Below are positions 27,906-36,480 of a stretch of 64,000 bases of DNA, in pieces. Source of the DNA: Lachnospiraceae bacterium (GTDB lineage: Bacteria > Bacillota > Clostridia > Lachnospirales > Lachnospiraceae); NCBI GenBank assembly GCA_910574745.1, contig CAJTCE010000003.1:159134-223133 (forward strand), given 5' to 3'. The notes below the pieces were generated by a model that worked only from the letters and a program-made list of their open reading frames with translations, was not told the origin of the DNA and ran no database searches. How positions within the stretch are numbered: position 1 is the first letter of the stretch; each line of letters starts with the position of its first letter. Made by a program: the position numbers and the translations under genes.

Positions 27906-28109
27906 ATGGAACATAAAACTGAAAAGCCATTATCCCTGATCATAAAAGAATGCCGGGAAAATATTGAAAATGCCATCAACGGTTCAAATCTCCCGCCCTA
28001 TTTATTAGAACCTGTTTTGAAGGACTACTATAACCAGGTTTCCATTCTTGCACACAATATGACAGCTGAAGAGGAAAATGAATATTTAAGCAATCTTAAA
28101 AAAGATTAA
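27906..28109 (+). CDS. Small hypothetical protein of the tail-fibre region
   Basis: A 67-residue, acidic, probably all-helical protein starting at 27906 with a perfect AAGGAGG 6 nt upstream. Its composition (ECRENIENAINGSNLPPYLLE, LAHNMTAEEENEYL) is that of small conserved proteins found beside tail fibre genes of Clostridia prophages. No function is known; a fibre assembly role is a guess. A hairpin terminator or attenuator follows. Confidence 0.65.
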   Translation: MEHKTEKPLSLIIKECRENIENAINGSNLPPYLLEPVLKDYYNQVSILAHNMTAEEENEYLSNLKKD

Positions 28110-28123
28110 GATAAGCTTATGAA

Positions 28124-28156
28124 AGAGAACTGCTCCTTTTAGGATAACAGTTCTCT
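28124..28156 (+). terminator. Hairpin between tail tip and BppU genes
   Basis: AGAGAACTG (28124-28132) and CAGTTCTCT (28148-28156) form a 9-bp stem followed by CTTTATATT. It may partly terminate transcription and lower fibre expression relative to the upstream genes. Confidence 0.5.
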
Positions 28157-28182
28157 CTTTATATTAACGAAGGAGGGATGAA

Positions 28183-29274
28183 ATGAACCCTATTATTACT
28201 TATATCACAACCGATCTGACGGCCAACAACAATTTTAACTATGTTCGTGCCGTTCAAGGCGACAACCAGACCCGTTATGTTCACATCACTTTGCTGGACA
28301 ACCAGATTCCCTACAATCTGTCTGATATCGAACCTGTTTTAAGGGGCGACAAACCGGATGGAACTACTATATTCAACCACTGTGAAATATCGGACGATGG
28401 CGAAATCATTGTGGAATTAACCAGTCAGATTTTAGCAAGTGCAGGCACGGGAAAATACGAAATAGCCCTGTATAAAACAAACGGACAGAATGAAGTCCTT
28501 ACATCATTTCCGTTCAATATCTATGTAAGCCCTGCATCATTTAATGTTGATAATATTACATCTTCCAATGAATTCACGGAATTGTCCGACATTATCAAAA
28601 ACATTGACACTATCAATCAAAATGTTGAATCTGCAAAGGATTCTGCCAAAAATGCCGAGCTGAGTGCAAATCAGGCTGCCACAAGCGCCGCAGATGCTTC
28701 CGATTCTGCATCACAGGCCGGTTTAAGCGCCGCAGATGCCTTATCCTCTTCCGAGCTTTCCAAAAGCTGGGCCATAGGCCAAACAGGTATGCGTGAAGAC
28801 GAGGATACGAATAATTCCAAATACTATTCACAATTGTCCTCTGACCATATGGATACTACAAAATCCTATATGGACATGACGGAAGTCTATAAGAACGAAA
28901 CAGCTTTATTACAGGAATCAGCTTCAGACTCAGCAAACGCTGCATCTGACAAGGCTGCTGATGCTTTAAATTATGCCGAATTATCAAAAAGCTATGCCAT
29001 CGGCACAGAAGGAACCGTGCGGGAAGGCGATGCATCAGATAATTCATATTATTATTCATTGCAGTCAGCTTCCAGTGCCAGAAGGGCTAGTGATTTACTG
29101 AATCAGATTGATGAAAAAACCCAAAACAGCCTTCAGCAGATTGAAGACGCCCTGGCAAGCACTACGCCTCAATTCTATTTTGACCATACTTCCGGTATGC
29201 TCTCCTACTCCGGCGGACGCTTTCATTGGGCTTTGGATAACAACGGACATTTATTATGGGAGGTAACAATATAA
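28183..29274 (+). CDS. BppU-like baseplate/fibre protein with alanine-rich coiled coil
   Basis: A 363-residue protein. Residues 1-115 resemble the N-terminal domain of the lactococcal baseplate upper protein BppU (TYITTDLTANNNFNYVRAVQ, VLRGDKPDGT, FNIYVSP), which docks fibres on the tail. The rest is Ala/Ser-rich coiled coil with two copies of SKS(W/Y)AIG followed by an acidic stretch ending in YYS (about residues 193 and 270), a repeat common in phage fibres. The C-terminal 35 residues (SGMLSYSGGRFHWAL) look like a small capping module. The start has AAGGAGGG. Its stop overlaps the next start by one base. Confidence 0.8.
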   Translation: MNPIITYITTDLTANNNFNYVRAVQGDNQTRYVHITLLDNQIPYNLSDIEPVLRGDKPDGTTIFNHCEISDDGEIIVELTSQILASAGTGKYEIALYKTNGQNEVLTSFPFNIYVSPASFNVDNITSSNEFTELSDIIKNIDTINQNVESAKDSAKNAELSANQAATSAADASDSASQAGLSAADALSSSELSKSWAIGQTGMREDEDTNNSKYYSQLSSDHMDTTKSYMDMTEVYKNETALLQESASDSANAASDKAADALNYAELSKSYAIGTEGTVREGDASDNSYYYSLQSASSARRASDLLNQIDEKTQNSLQQIEDALASTTPQFYFDHTSGMLSYSGGRFHWALDNNGHLLWEVTI

Positions 29275-29528
29275 TGACTGACATTGGAAAAATTTCTTTT
29301 GTTTATAAAGGCGACTACGACGAACTGACAACCTATGAAGAAAAAGACTGCGTTACATATAAAGGCAGCACCTTTTGCGCATTAAAGGCCGTAACAGGCA
29401 TTGCCCCTGTACACGATAATGAAAACTGGTGGCAGATGTCCAAAGGCATAGAAGGCAATGGCGAAACAATTTCTTCGGAAGAACCCACCGAACAGGAAGA
29501 CGGTTCTTTCTGGCTGTTAGAATACTAA
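29274..29528 (+). CDS. Tail protein with chitinase-type carbohydrate-binding module (CBM5/12-like)
   Basis: An 84-residue protein. Residues about 8-55 read FVYKGDYDELTTYEEKDCV then FCALKAV ... NENWWQM, the pattern of the small aromatic-rich CBM5/12 modules (Y-x-x-x-x-Y-x-x-x-D-x-V and W-W) found on chitinases and phage fibres. The C-terminus is Glu/Pro-rich. Start and upstream stop overlap as TAATG, a translational coupling signal. It probably binds cell-surface glycan, giving the particle target specificity. Confidence 0.75.
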   Translation: MTDIGKISFVYKGDYDELTTYEEKDCVTYKGSTFCALKAVTGIAPVHDNENWWQMSKGIEGNGETISSEEPTEQEDGSFWLLEY

Positions 29529-29546
29529 TTTGGGAGGAAATATATC

Positions 29547-30050
29547 ATGGGAAAAATTTATAAAAACGGTATATTATTTGCCGGAAGTACGGATAGTGCA
29601 AAATCTGTAGCTTTTGATAATACTGATACGGGTCTTGAGGCTGATAATGTTCAGGAGGCTATTGAGGAGGTAAAAGACAAGGTTGATACTGATATTAACA
29701 ATTTAGACACTGAATTAAATCAAAAACAAGATACATTATCTGCCCAAAATTTCAGTATATCTCTTTCTTGTGATTCATCTTTATCCGATCCTCAGATAAA
29801 AATGTCAAGAAACTATGGAAAAATTGTACATATTAACGGTGCAATTTCTATTACATCTCCAGGAGTTTGGAAAACAATCGGAAAAATTCCTTCGGGTTAT
29901 CGTCCCATTGCTCAACTTTATTTTCCATTATATAAATTAGGAGAATACAGTAAAAATGTTTTGTATGTTGACAATAATGGAAACTTTGGAGTTAACTCTG
30001 TAGAATCTGGAAATGATTACTTTTTTGATATGGTATATATAACAAGTTAG
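29547..30050 (+). CDS. Tail fibre / receptor-binding protein 1
   Basis: A 167-residue protein. Residues about 18-42 contain the fibre stem repeat VAFDNTDTGLEADNVQEAIEE, seen in many Firmicute prophage fibres, then a short coiled coil (VDTDINNLDTELNQKQDTL) and a beta-rich head (residues 70-167). The head resembles a small trimeric tip domain (PSGYRPIAQLYFPLY, VDNNGNFGV). Base composition is more AT-rich than in the upstream tail genes, as if acquired separately. Confidence 0.75.
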   Translation: MGKIYKNGILFAGSTDSAKSVAFDNTDTGLEADNVQEAIEEVKDKVDTDINNLDTELNQKQDTLSAQNFSISLSCDSSLSDPQIKMSRNYGKIVHINGAISITSPGVWKTIGKIPSGYRPIAQLYFPLYKLGEYSKNVLYVDNNGNFGVNSVESGNDYFFDMVYITS

Positions 30051-30111
30051 TAAATATTATACTATTTTTGAAATCATTTATAACAAAAATTGAAAGTTTA
30101 AGGAGAATAAA

Positions 30112-30852
30112 ATGAGTATACTTTCAGGCTACAAAAAATTCAAAAAATATTTGAAAACCACCGACGGCTATCAGCTTATTTCCTACTTTACCTCTTCCGA
30201 TACTGTTAATATGGTGGACGAAAACGGAAATATCACTGATACCACATTAACAGAAAGCATCAGCAAGGTAGGAAAAGGCCGGGAATTAACCCAGGCAGAA
30301 TATGATGCCTTAAACGAGGAAGAAAAGAGAAACGGAACTGTATATTACATAACCGATGATGACGGTGTTGTTTCCATTGTCGCATTGAACCGTGCTGCAT
30401 ATGACGCTTTAGGCGATACAACTTCGACTGACGGACGTATCTATTTGATCACAGATGAAAATATTGAAGAAACAGCAAAAAATGTTGCATTTGACGATTC
30501 CAATACAACTATTGACGCATCAACGGTTCATGACGCAATTGAAGCATTAAATAATGATATCGTTAAGGTAAACGATAAATATAAAGAGGAATACATTGAT
30601 ATTAGTGTAACTGATGTTACAACATCACTAATTAGATATAGCATTGGAAATATTAATCAACCAGATGGATATACCGTTGATACAGTATATATGACATCTT
30701 ATGGAAATGGAAAAACTATGTATTCATCAAATTTTGTAGCTGTTCCATTTATAGGAAGTTCCGTATTGTATGTAGCTATACAAAAAGTTGCTGGCAGTTC
30801 TACAACATTTACCGGTAAAGCCTGTATAAGATATAAAAAAAATGAAAATTAA
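30112..30852 (+). CDS. Tail fibre / receptor-binding protein 2
   Basis: A 246-residue protein. An N-terminal module (SGYKKFKKYLKTTDGYQLISYF) is followed by two copies of a short Tyr-rich element (LTQAEYDALNEEEKRNGTVYYITDD and LNRAAYDALGD ... RIYLITDE). Then comes the same stem repeat as the preceding gene (NVAFDDSNTTIDASTVHDAIEAL in split form near residue 125) and a variable beta head. The ribosome binding site is AAGGAGAATAAA. It likely forms an alternative or additional fibre. Confidence 0.75.
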   Translation: MSILSGYKKFKKYLKTTDGYQLISYFTSSDTVNMVDENGNITDTTLTESISKVGKGRELTQAEYDALNEEEKRNGTVYYITDDDGVVSIVALNRAAYDALGDTTSTDGRIYLITDENIEETAKNVAFDDSNTTIDASTVHDAIEALNNDIVKVNDKYKEEYIDISVTDVTTSLIRYSIGNINQPDGYTVDTVYMTSYGNGKTMYSSNFVAVPFIGSSVLYVAIQKVAGSSTTFTGKACIRYKKNEN

Positions 30853-30864
30853 AGGAGGATTAGT

Positions 30865-31836
30865 ATGCCTACATTAAGATATAACGGAAATAAAATCGGA
30901 GGCACTGTAGAAGATTCGCTACATGTTAATTTTAACAATACCAATACAAATCTTGAAGCTACCAATATTCAGGAAGCTATTGAAGAAATCAAAAATAGCG
31001 CTTTTTCCGGAGATTACAACGACTTATCCAACAAACCTGTTTCTCTTAAAAACCCTCAAAAGCTTACCTTTACAGGCGGAGTTACGGGGACCTATGACGG
31101 CAGTGCAGCAAAATCGGTGGCAATTCCAACAACACTTCCTGCAAATGGGGGTAATTCTGATACCGTGGATAATAAACACGCTTCCGATTTTATTCTGAAA
31201 TCAGGCGGAACTATGTCAGGTGCACTAAATTTTGCAAATAATACCTGGAATTTAGTCGGAGACGATGTTTATATCGGAGATAGAAATTTTCCCGGATGTT
31301 TAGCCTTAAAACCCAAATTAGGAGCTGCTATCGGTTCCGGCATTTATCTTTTAAGTGATTGGGAAAATTGGAAATGCAAATTTATCATGGAATCTGACGG
31401 CCAATGCACCGTTGGAAGTGAGCAAGCAGACACATATTTGATCACTGCTGGCTCATGTTATGTATCAAATAGCACTAACACAGCCAGAGCTCCCATCCAT
31501 GCTTCTAATTTTGTTCAGTCTTCATCTAAAAGAATCAAAGAAAATATTGAAGAAATGTCCAAAGAAGAAGCAGGAAAAATTTTGTTGCTCAATCCTGTAA
31601 CATACGACTATAAAAACAAAGAAAACGGTACCGGATGCAGAGGATTGCTGGCTGAAGATGTTGCTCCCATCATCCCCTCCTGTGTGATTGGCGATGTTAA
31701 TTGTACAGATGATGACGAAAAGGCCATTGAAGCAATTGGAATTGATTATTCAAAATTAGTCCCTTACTTAATAAAAATGGTACAGCTGCAGCAGGATGAA
31801 ATCAACGAATTAAAAAACATTCTCAATAAATCATAA
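30865..31836 (+). CDS. Tail fibre protein 3 with S74 intramolecular chaperone
   Basis: A 323-residue protein. The N-terminus repeats the stem motif (NTNLEATNIQEAIEEI), then a collar-like DYNDLSNKPVS segment, ADSD-like fibre shaft and a C-terminal peptidase S74 domain (SSSKRIKENIEEMSKEEA, CRGLLAEDVAPIIP) ending in a trimerising helix (YLIKMVQLQQDEINELKNIL). S74 domains fold the trimer and are then cleaved. It is the last gene of the operon and is followed at once by a strong terminator. Confidence 0.85.
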   Translation: MPTLRYNGNKIGGTVEDSLHVNFNNTNTNLEATNIQEAIEEIKNSAFSGDYNDLSNKPVSLKNPQKLTFTGGVTGTYDGSAAKSVAIPTTLPANGGNSDTVDNKHASDFILKSGGTMSGALNFANNTWNLVGDDVYIGDRNFPGCLALKPKLGAAIGSGIYLLSDWENWKCKFIMESDGQCTVGSEQADTYLITAGSCYVSNSTNTARAPIHASNFVQSSSKRIKENIEEMSKEEAGKILLLNPVTYDYKNKENGTGCRGLLAEDVAPIIPSCVIGDVNCTDDDEKAIEAIGIDYSKLVPYLIKMVQLQQDEINELKNILNKS

Positions 31837-31887
31837 TACATATCTGATTTCATTTTAAATTAACTGTTGATTTTTTATCATAAAATG

Positions 31888-31933
31888 AAAGAACTCCTGA
31901 AAACCATATCCACAAGGTTTTCAGGAGTTCTTT
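31888..31933. terminator. Strong terminator ending the tail operon
   Basis: An 18-bp perfect stem (31888-31905 with 31916-31933) with a 10-nt loop; the stem ends are AAA/TTT, so it can act in both directions. It separates the fibre genes from the tRNA on the opposite strand. Confidence 0.85.
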
Positions 31934-31935
31934 AG

Positions 31936-32006
31936 CAGAGGAAGAGGGAATCGAACCCCCGTTAACGGTTTTGGAGACCGCCGCACTACCGCTGTACTAT
32001 TCCTCT
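31936..32006 (-). tRNA. tRNA-Trp (CCA anticodon)
   Basis: On the minus strand the acceptor stem AGAGGAA/TTCCTCT, a D arm (GCGGTAGTGC), the anticodon loop CTCCAAA giving CCA, and a T arm with GGTTCGATTCC are all present; the discriminator is G and the CCA tail is not encoded. It is 71 nt long. It stands only 3 nt from the terminator of the tail island and may have served as an integration site. Confidence 0.92.
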
Positions 32007-32161
32007 CTATAACCACCGAAAATGATTATAGCATATCATGCTTAACTTGCGCAAGCCCTAAAAATAATTTCTCTAATATTTTATTGTACCTTTATTTTTT
32101 TAGCAATCTTATCTATAACGGAATGATTGACAACCAAACGGAACAATTATTTCAGAACCCT

Positions 32162-33778
32162 TTATTCCCCTACACTAAAGTCAATAGGATTATCCTGACA
32201 ATAATATATATTTACCAAATCCGTTGTCCCTATGAGGCTATAGTGGTTCAAAACATCCTCCGGTATCGTAGTGCCTGCCAAATCTACAATCATGACAGTA
32301 GGACCGGTATAATCCCCGTTATTTTCATAATACAGATAATCCCCCCAGTGAAGGAATCCTCCTACATCAGCTATAGACTTATATATTCTGGATAAATCAT
32401 ATACCCTCATATTTCTCTCTAATATATTAAGGGAATTTCCCCAGCAATAAACCAACTCTGCATCTGTTGTCTCCACGATTTCTTTAATTTCAGACATTTG
32501 CATAAAATCATTCGTAGTCTTCATATACTTATAATCCGATACCACATCTGTTCCCAATATGCCCAGAATTAATGCTCCCTCCAGACACAGAGTGAAAATC
32601 ATCTTTTTATCTAGCCTTCTTAAAAAATAGCCCACTAAAATAATCATCGCTATATAGGCACAAATTAGATATCTGGCTTCAAACAGACTTTCAGTCCCGC
32701 CATATGTGCAATTATATAAGCTGAATATGATAAAATTACAGACTACGATATTACAGAAGAATAACTGTCTTCTATCTGCATTCTTCAAATTTTTCAAACA
32801 ATGTACCATACAGAAAATAAAAGCAATAACCACGATCACAAAAATAAGTATTGGAAATACTCTGTAAAGTCCTTCACGGGAAAAAATCGGAATTTCCGTA
32901 TCAAATAAAGGTAAAACTCCCAGCAACACCATGAATCCCTGTATGATTGATCCAATATTTGTCCATATTTTTTCAATACTGATCCAGGTCCTGGTGGAAT
33001 CAAATGTTGCTATATTTAATACATTTTCCCCAATCACTTTCCCCAGCAAACTGCAGAGCAGACATACATATACATATATAGCCTCCGGCCGTTTCAAAGC
33101 GGACAGCTTATTATCAATCCAAACAATTTCAATAAAATACACAATGCAGGGAAATAGCAGAATTATTGTCATAAATGCTCCGGTTGATATTCCTGTCAGA
33201 ATACATAAGAACAGGGAAAAAACCATATAAAAATACAATCTTTTTTCTTTCTGCAAATTAATAATGACTTTTACAATCATTAGGAAAAGCAAAACTCTCA
33301 CACTGTAAAACGCAGAGCCGCTGATAAGACAACTAAAATATCCCAGATCATTGTGTAAAACAAAATCATTTACCAAATAGGGACAAATCAGCAGATTAAC
33401 ACAAATCAGCCGTATACTCCTTTCCATCTGCAAATCCTTTACAATGCCATACATACACCATATAAGCCCAATTAAAACAATGGTATTGGCAATGCCATAG
33501 GATACCAGTAAATTTCCTGTTATTCCATATAAAAGAGAAGCCAACGGCATGGAGCTGTCCCAAAATACATTTGTCTGTTCTGTCCATACATTGGATAACA
33601 AGGCTTTTTCTCGCCACACCAGGCTTGCTTTCAGATAGGACCAGGACGAATCATATCCCATATGCTCCCCCAGTAAAGCCACATTAAAATATATCGATAT
33701 TAATAACTGCCCCGCAAAAATAATAAACAGACATACTTCCAGCGGCTTCAGTTTTCTAATTCTTTCTTTAATACTCAT
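32162..33778 (-). CDS. Polytopic membrane protein, GT-C-like, unknown function
   Basis: A 538-residue protein with about ten to twelve hydrophobic segments and a soluble C-terminal part of about 110 residues. An acidic motif in the first external loop (YDSSWSYLK) and the overall plan recall GT-C type glycosyltransferases or O-antigen/teichoic acid polymer proteins, but no diagnostic motif is present. The start at 33778 has AGAAGGG upstream, and a TTGAAA-17-TATAAT promoter lies 370 bp away. AT-rich codon use and the nearby gene debris suggest an accessory locus. Confidence 0.6.
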   Translation of the reverse strand: MSIKERIRKLKPLEVCLFIIFAGQLLISIYFNVALLGEHMGYDSSWSYLKASLVWREKALLSNVWTEQTNVFWDSSMPLASLLYGITGNLLVSYGIANTIVLIGLIWCMYGIVKDLQMERSIRLICVNLLICPYLVNDFVLHNDLGYFSCLISGSAFYSVRVLLFLMIVKVIINLQKEKRLYFYMVFSLFLCILTGISTGAFMTIILLFPCIVYFIEIVWIDNKLSALKRPEAIYVYVCLLCSLLGKVIGENVLNIATFDSTRTWISIEKIWTNIGSIIQGFMVLLGVLPLFDTEIPIFSREGLYRVFPILIFVIVVIAFIFCMVHCLKNLKNADRRQLFFCNIVVCNFIIFSLYNCTYGGTESLFEARYLICAYIAMIILVGYFLRRLDKKMIFTLCLEGALILGILGTDVVSDYKYMKTTNDFMQMSEIKEIVETTDAELVYCWGNSLNILERNMRVYDLSRIYKSIADVGGFLHWGDYLYYENNGDYTGPTVMIVDLAGTTIPEDVLNHYSLIGTTDLVNIYYCQDNPIDFSVGE

Positions 33779-33835
33779 CCCATATATCCCTTCTCTTCTT
33801 CAGCTCAAATCTCAAAAATTTTACACTTCAGTATT

Positions 33836-34012
33836 TTACTTTTTTAACAATAAATGCTTTTTAGCTATCGCTGCCATGGGAATATCAGAATAGGAATCTG
33901 AATGAATTTTTCTATTTCAATCCGGGTATATCCTTTAGAAATCTTTTTATATTTTCTTCCCAATAATAATTTCGTTAAAAAATCTTTGGTAACAACTGCC
34001 CTGATACATTAA
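33836..34012 (-). pseudogene. Remnant of a HAD-superfamily phosphatase
   Basis: On the minus strand a frame ending in KISKGYTRIEIEKF continues, after a shift of frame, as SDSYSDIPMAAIAKKHLLLKK and a stop at 33836. SDSYSDIPM fits HAD motif IV (a D-x3-4-D acidic pair), and the preceding segment fits the C-terminal part of SerB-like HAD phosphatases. No start or N-terminal domain remains. The remnant suggests deletion or recombination next to the tail island. Confidence 0.35.
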
Positions 34013-34151
34013 AATGCTTCATTCTCAGGCAGCTACAACTTTTCTTTAATAGAATTTCCAGAAATGTCTTTTATTTTAATCAACAGAATTAACAAATATG
34101 TATCTTCTATTTTTGACATTTGTCTAATTGGCTTTATTTCTTTTAAATGTT

Positions 34152-34180
34152 ATTATATCCTACCGAGGTAACATTTTCAA
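34152..34180 (-). promoter_or_regulatory. Sigma-A promoter reading leftward
   Basis: On the minus strand TTGAAA (34180-34175), a 17-nt spacer and TATAAT (34157-34152). It would transcribe the HAD remnant and then the GT-C-like membrane gene. Confidence 0.6.
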
Positions 34181-34277
34181 TAAATTTCATCCACTTATAC
34201 CCTCTATAAAGGATTCCAAATATTTTTATTTAGCTCTTCTAAACGCAAATTCCAAAAATAAAAATATAAATTATTAT

Positions 34278-34331
34278 TTACACAAACAAATAAGCTGAAA
34301 GCTTACGCTTTCAGCTTACCTGTTTGTGTAA
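34278..34331 (-). terminator. Long hairpin downstream of radA
   Basis: TTACACAAACA (34278-34288) with TGTTTGTGTAA (34321-34331) encloses TAAGCTGAAAG (34291-34301) with CTTTCAGCTTA (34308-34318). On the minus strand it is followed by an AT-rich run, so it can end the radA transcript. Confidence 0.6.
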
Positions 34332-34342
34332 AAGGGGAATTC

Positions 34343-34382
34343 TTCCGGAATTGCTAATTAGCAAGTTTAACTTCCGTTAAAC
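34343..34382. repeat. Three contiguous palindromes
   Basis: TTCCGGAA (34343-34350), TTGCTAATTAGCAA (34351-34364) and GTTTAAC-TTCC-GTTAAAC (34365-34382) abut without gaps, just after the long hairpin. No gene covers them. They could be a protein-binding array or a decayed mobile-element end. Confidence 0.5.
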
Positions 34383-34518
34383 TATATTTAGTATATATCC
34401 TGAAAACACTTTTTTCTACAAATATTTTGCGCACAAATTGCACTATCTTGCTTTTCTGTCAAAATTCGACATTTTCCTCATTGACGGAGCACACCATGTC
34501 ATTCCCCCTTGAAAAGAC

Positions 34519-35895
34519 TCAATCATGAATGATATTTACTGCCTCCATAATATTTTTCACAGTATATATCTTAATCCCTTCCACATCTGTCAGTTGCTTT
34601 GCATTAGCATAGGGCACAACACAGCTGGTAAATCCCAGCTTTCTGCCTTCCAGTATGCGCTGCTTTGCCATAGCCACGCCTCTGACCTCTCCGCTCAGTC
34701 CCACCTCGCCAAATACCAGCATATCGTCATCTACAGGCTTATTGCGGTAACTGGAAACCAGTGCCATAACCACTGCCAGATCCGTTGCGGGTTCAAAAAT
34801 CCTCATGCCGCCGGCAAAATTTACATAGGCGTCTTCCCTTCCTAAGGGCATCCGCATTCTTTTCTCAATAACCGCCATTAGCAAATTCATCCTGTTGAAA
34901 TCACAGCCCGCAGCCTGTCTTCTGGGAATCTGGAAATTGGTGTCGCAGACCAGTGCCTGTACCTCCAAAAGCATGGGCCTTGTTCCCTCCATACAACAGG
35001 TTACAACCGAACCGCTTGCGCCTTCCGGCTTTCCGCTTATTAAAAATTCAGAAGGATTTTTAACCTGAATCAGCCCTGCCTCTCCCATTTCAAAGACGCC
35101 GATTTCGTCGGTAGAGCCAAAACGGTTTTTTACTCCTCTTAAAATACGGTAAATATCCTGCTTGTCTCCCTCAAAATATAAGACCGTATCCACCATATGC
35201 TCTAAAACCCTGGGCCCAGCTACAGTACCTTCCTTCGTCACATGTCCCACGATCAGCGTGGCAATATTTTCCACCTTGGCAAGCTGCATAAGAATTCCCG
35301 TGGATTCCCTTACCTGAGAAACGCTTCCCGGGGCTGAATTGACTTCCTCATTGTACATCGTCTGAATAGAGTCAATGATCAGCACCTCCGGCTTTTCGGA
35401 TTTTACCACATCCGAAATGGTTCCCAGATTTACCTCCGTAAGCAGCTTAAAATGCTCTGTAAAATCTCCGATTCTATCCGCCCGCATCTTAATCTGTGCC
35501 AGGGATTCTTCTCCCGATATGTATAATACTTCTTTCCCTTTTGCCGCCAGCTTCTGGCAAACCTGTAAAAGTAAAGTGGATTTCCCGATACCGGGATCTC
35601 CACCTACCAATGTCAGGGAGCCGGGGACAATGCCGCCCCCTAACACCCTGTCAAACTCTTCAATTTCAGTTGCAAACCGTTCTTCCTTACCGCTGGTAAC
35701 TGCTTTAAGCTCCACCGGCTTTCTGCCGGAAGAAACCGCTTTTGCACTGCCTGCTGCCGGGCTGCTCTTTACTGTAATCCGCTCTTCCACAAAGCAGTTC
35801 CATGTACGGCAGGCCGGGCACTGGCCCATCCATTTAGAAGCTTCATAGCCACAGTTCTGACAAAAGAAAGCACTGGACGCTTTTCCTTTTGCCAT
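34519..35895 (-). CDS. radA: DNA repair protein RadA (Sms)
   Basis: A 458-residue DnaB-like branch-migration helicase acting in recombinational repair. It has the N-terminal zinc finger (CQNCGYEASKWMGQCPAC), a RecA-like ATPase core with Walker A GGDPGIGKSTLL and Walker B VLIIDSIQT, the RadA-specific KNRFGSTDEIGVF, and a C-terminal Lon-protease-like domain (GLSGEVRGV). Its length is standard. It begins 2 nt after the stop of the upstream small gene, so the two form an operon. Confidence 0.97.
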   Translation of the reverse strand: MAKGKASSAFFCQNCGYEASKWMGQCPACRTWNCFVEERITVKSSPAAGSAKAVSSGRKPVELKAVTSGKEERFATEIEEFDRVLGGGIVPGSLTLVGGDPGIGKSTLLLQVCQKLAAKGKEVLYISGEESLAQIKMRADRIGDFTEHFKLLTEVNLGTISDVVKSEKPEVLIIDSIQTMYNEEVNSAPGSVSQVRESTGILMQLAKVENIATLIVGHVTKEGTVAGPRVLEHMVDTVLYFEGDKQDIYRILRGVKNRFGSTDEIGVFEMGEAGLIQVKNPSEFLISGKPEGASGSVVTCCMEGTRPMLLEVQALVCDTNFQIPRRQAAGCDFNRMNLLMAVIEKRMRMPLGREDAYVNFAGGMRIFEPATDLAVVMALVSSYRNKPVDDDMLVFGEVGLSGEVRGVAMAKQRILEGRKLGFTSCVVPYANAKQLTDVEGIKIYTVKNIMEAVNIIHD

Positions 35896-35897
35896 AT

Positions 35898-36311
35898 CTA
35901 TACCTCTGTTACCTTTACGTCTACTTCGCCCATATCAACAAGCTCCACGCTAAGGCTCAGCTTCCCGCCAAATCCGGTCTTCATCCTGCCGATGCTCTCG
36001 CCGCCTACAAAAACCTCATACTCCGTATCATCCTTTAAGCCCAGGGTAATCTGTGCATCCTCACTGCCTTCAACCTTAAAATTCATTCCTTCAGCAGTCT
36101 CTTTCAATTCATTGACGCTGGTACCCGGCACTGATTCATATAAAAACATTCCGTTTTTTTCCAGCTTTGTCATAGTCTGGAAGGTCTTTACCTTATAAAG
36201 ATCTCCTCCATGGGAAAAATCCTCCAGCTTCGCCTTTGCTGCCAAAGTGTGGTTTCCAAAGCTCACGGAACCGTCTTCTTCTGAACGGATTAATTGTTCT
36301 ACAACTGCCAT
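35898..36311 (-). CDS. Conserved small protein (endosialidase-like family), radA partner gene
   Basis: A 137-residue soluble protein, mostly beta (FKVEGSEDAQITLGLKDDTEYEVFVGGES, in part), with a C-terminal KVTEV. Similar proteins in Lachnospiraceae are often labelled endosialidase or endosialidase chaperone, a label not supported by visible catalytic residues. A good AGGAGG lies before the ATG at 36311. Tight linkage to radA suggests shared expression rather than shared function. Confidence 0.6.
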   Translation of the reverse strand: MAVVEQLIRSEEDGSVSFGNHTLAAKAKLEDFSHGGDLYKVKTFQTMTKLEKNGMFLYESVPGTSVNELKETAEGMNFKVEGSEDAQITLGLKDDTEYEVFVGGESIGRMKTGFGGKLSLSVELVDMGEVDVKVTEV

Positions 36312-36480
36312 TTTTATATCCTCCTGTTTTTGATATACCCGTAAAAATATCTTTTGCGACTATCTTAAGTATACCTTATTTTTCTTCCGTGGTAAATACT
36401 ATTCCTTCCTGAATCTTCGCAGATTTATCATAGACACCTGCTCTCCATTGGTAACCTTTGCACTATCCCTTTACTGTTTT

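Noticed and set aside
6394-31933. Complete temperate prophage
   Set aside because: No integrase, terminase, portal, capsid or replication gene was found in the 25 kb between the flanking housekeeping genes.
34278-34382. Insertion sequence remnant
   Set aside because: Palindromes are present but no transposase fragment or target duplication was seen.
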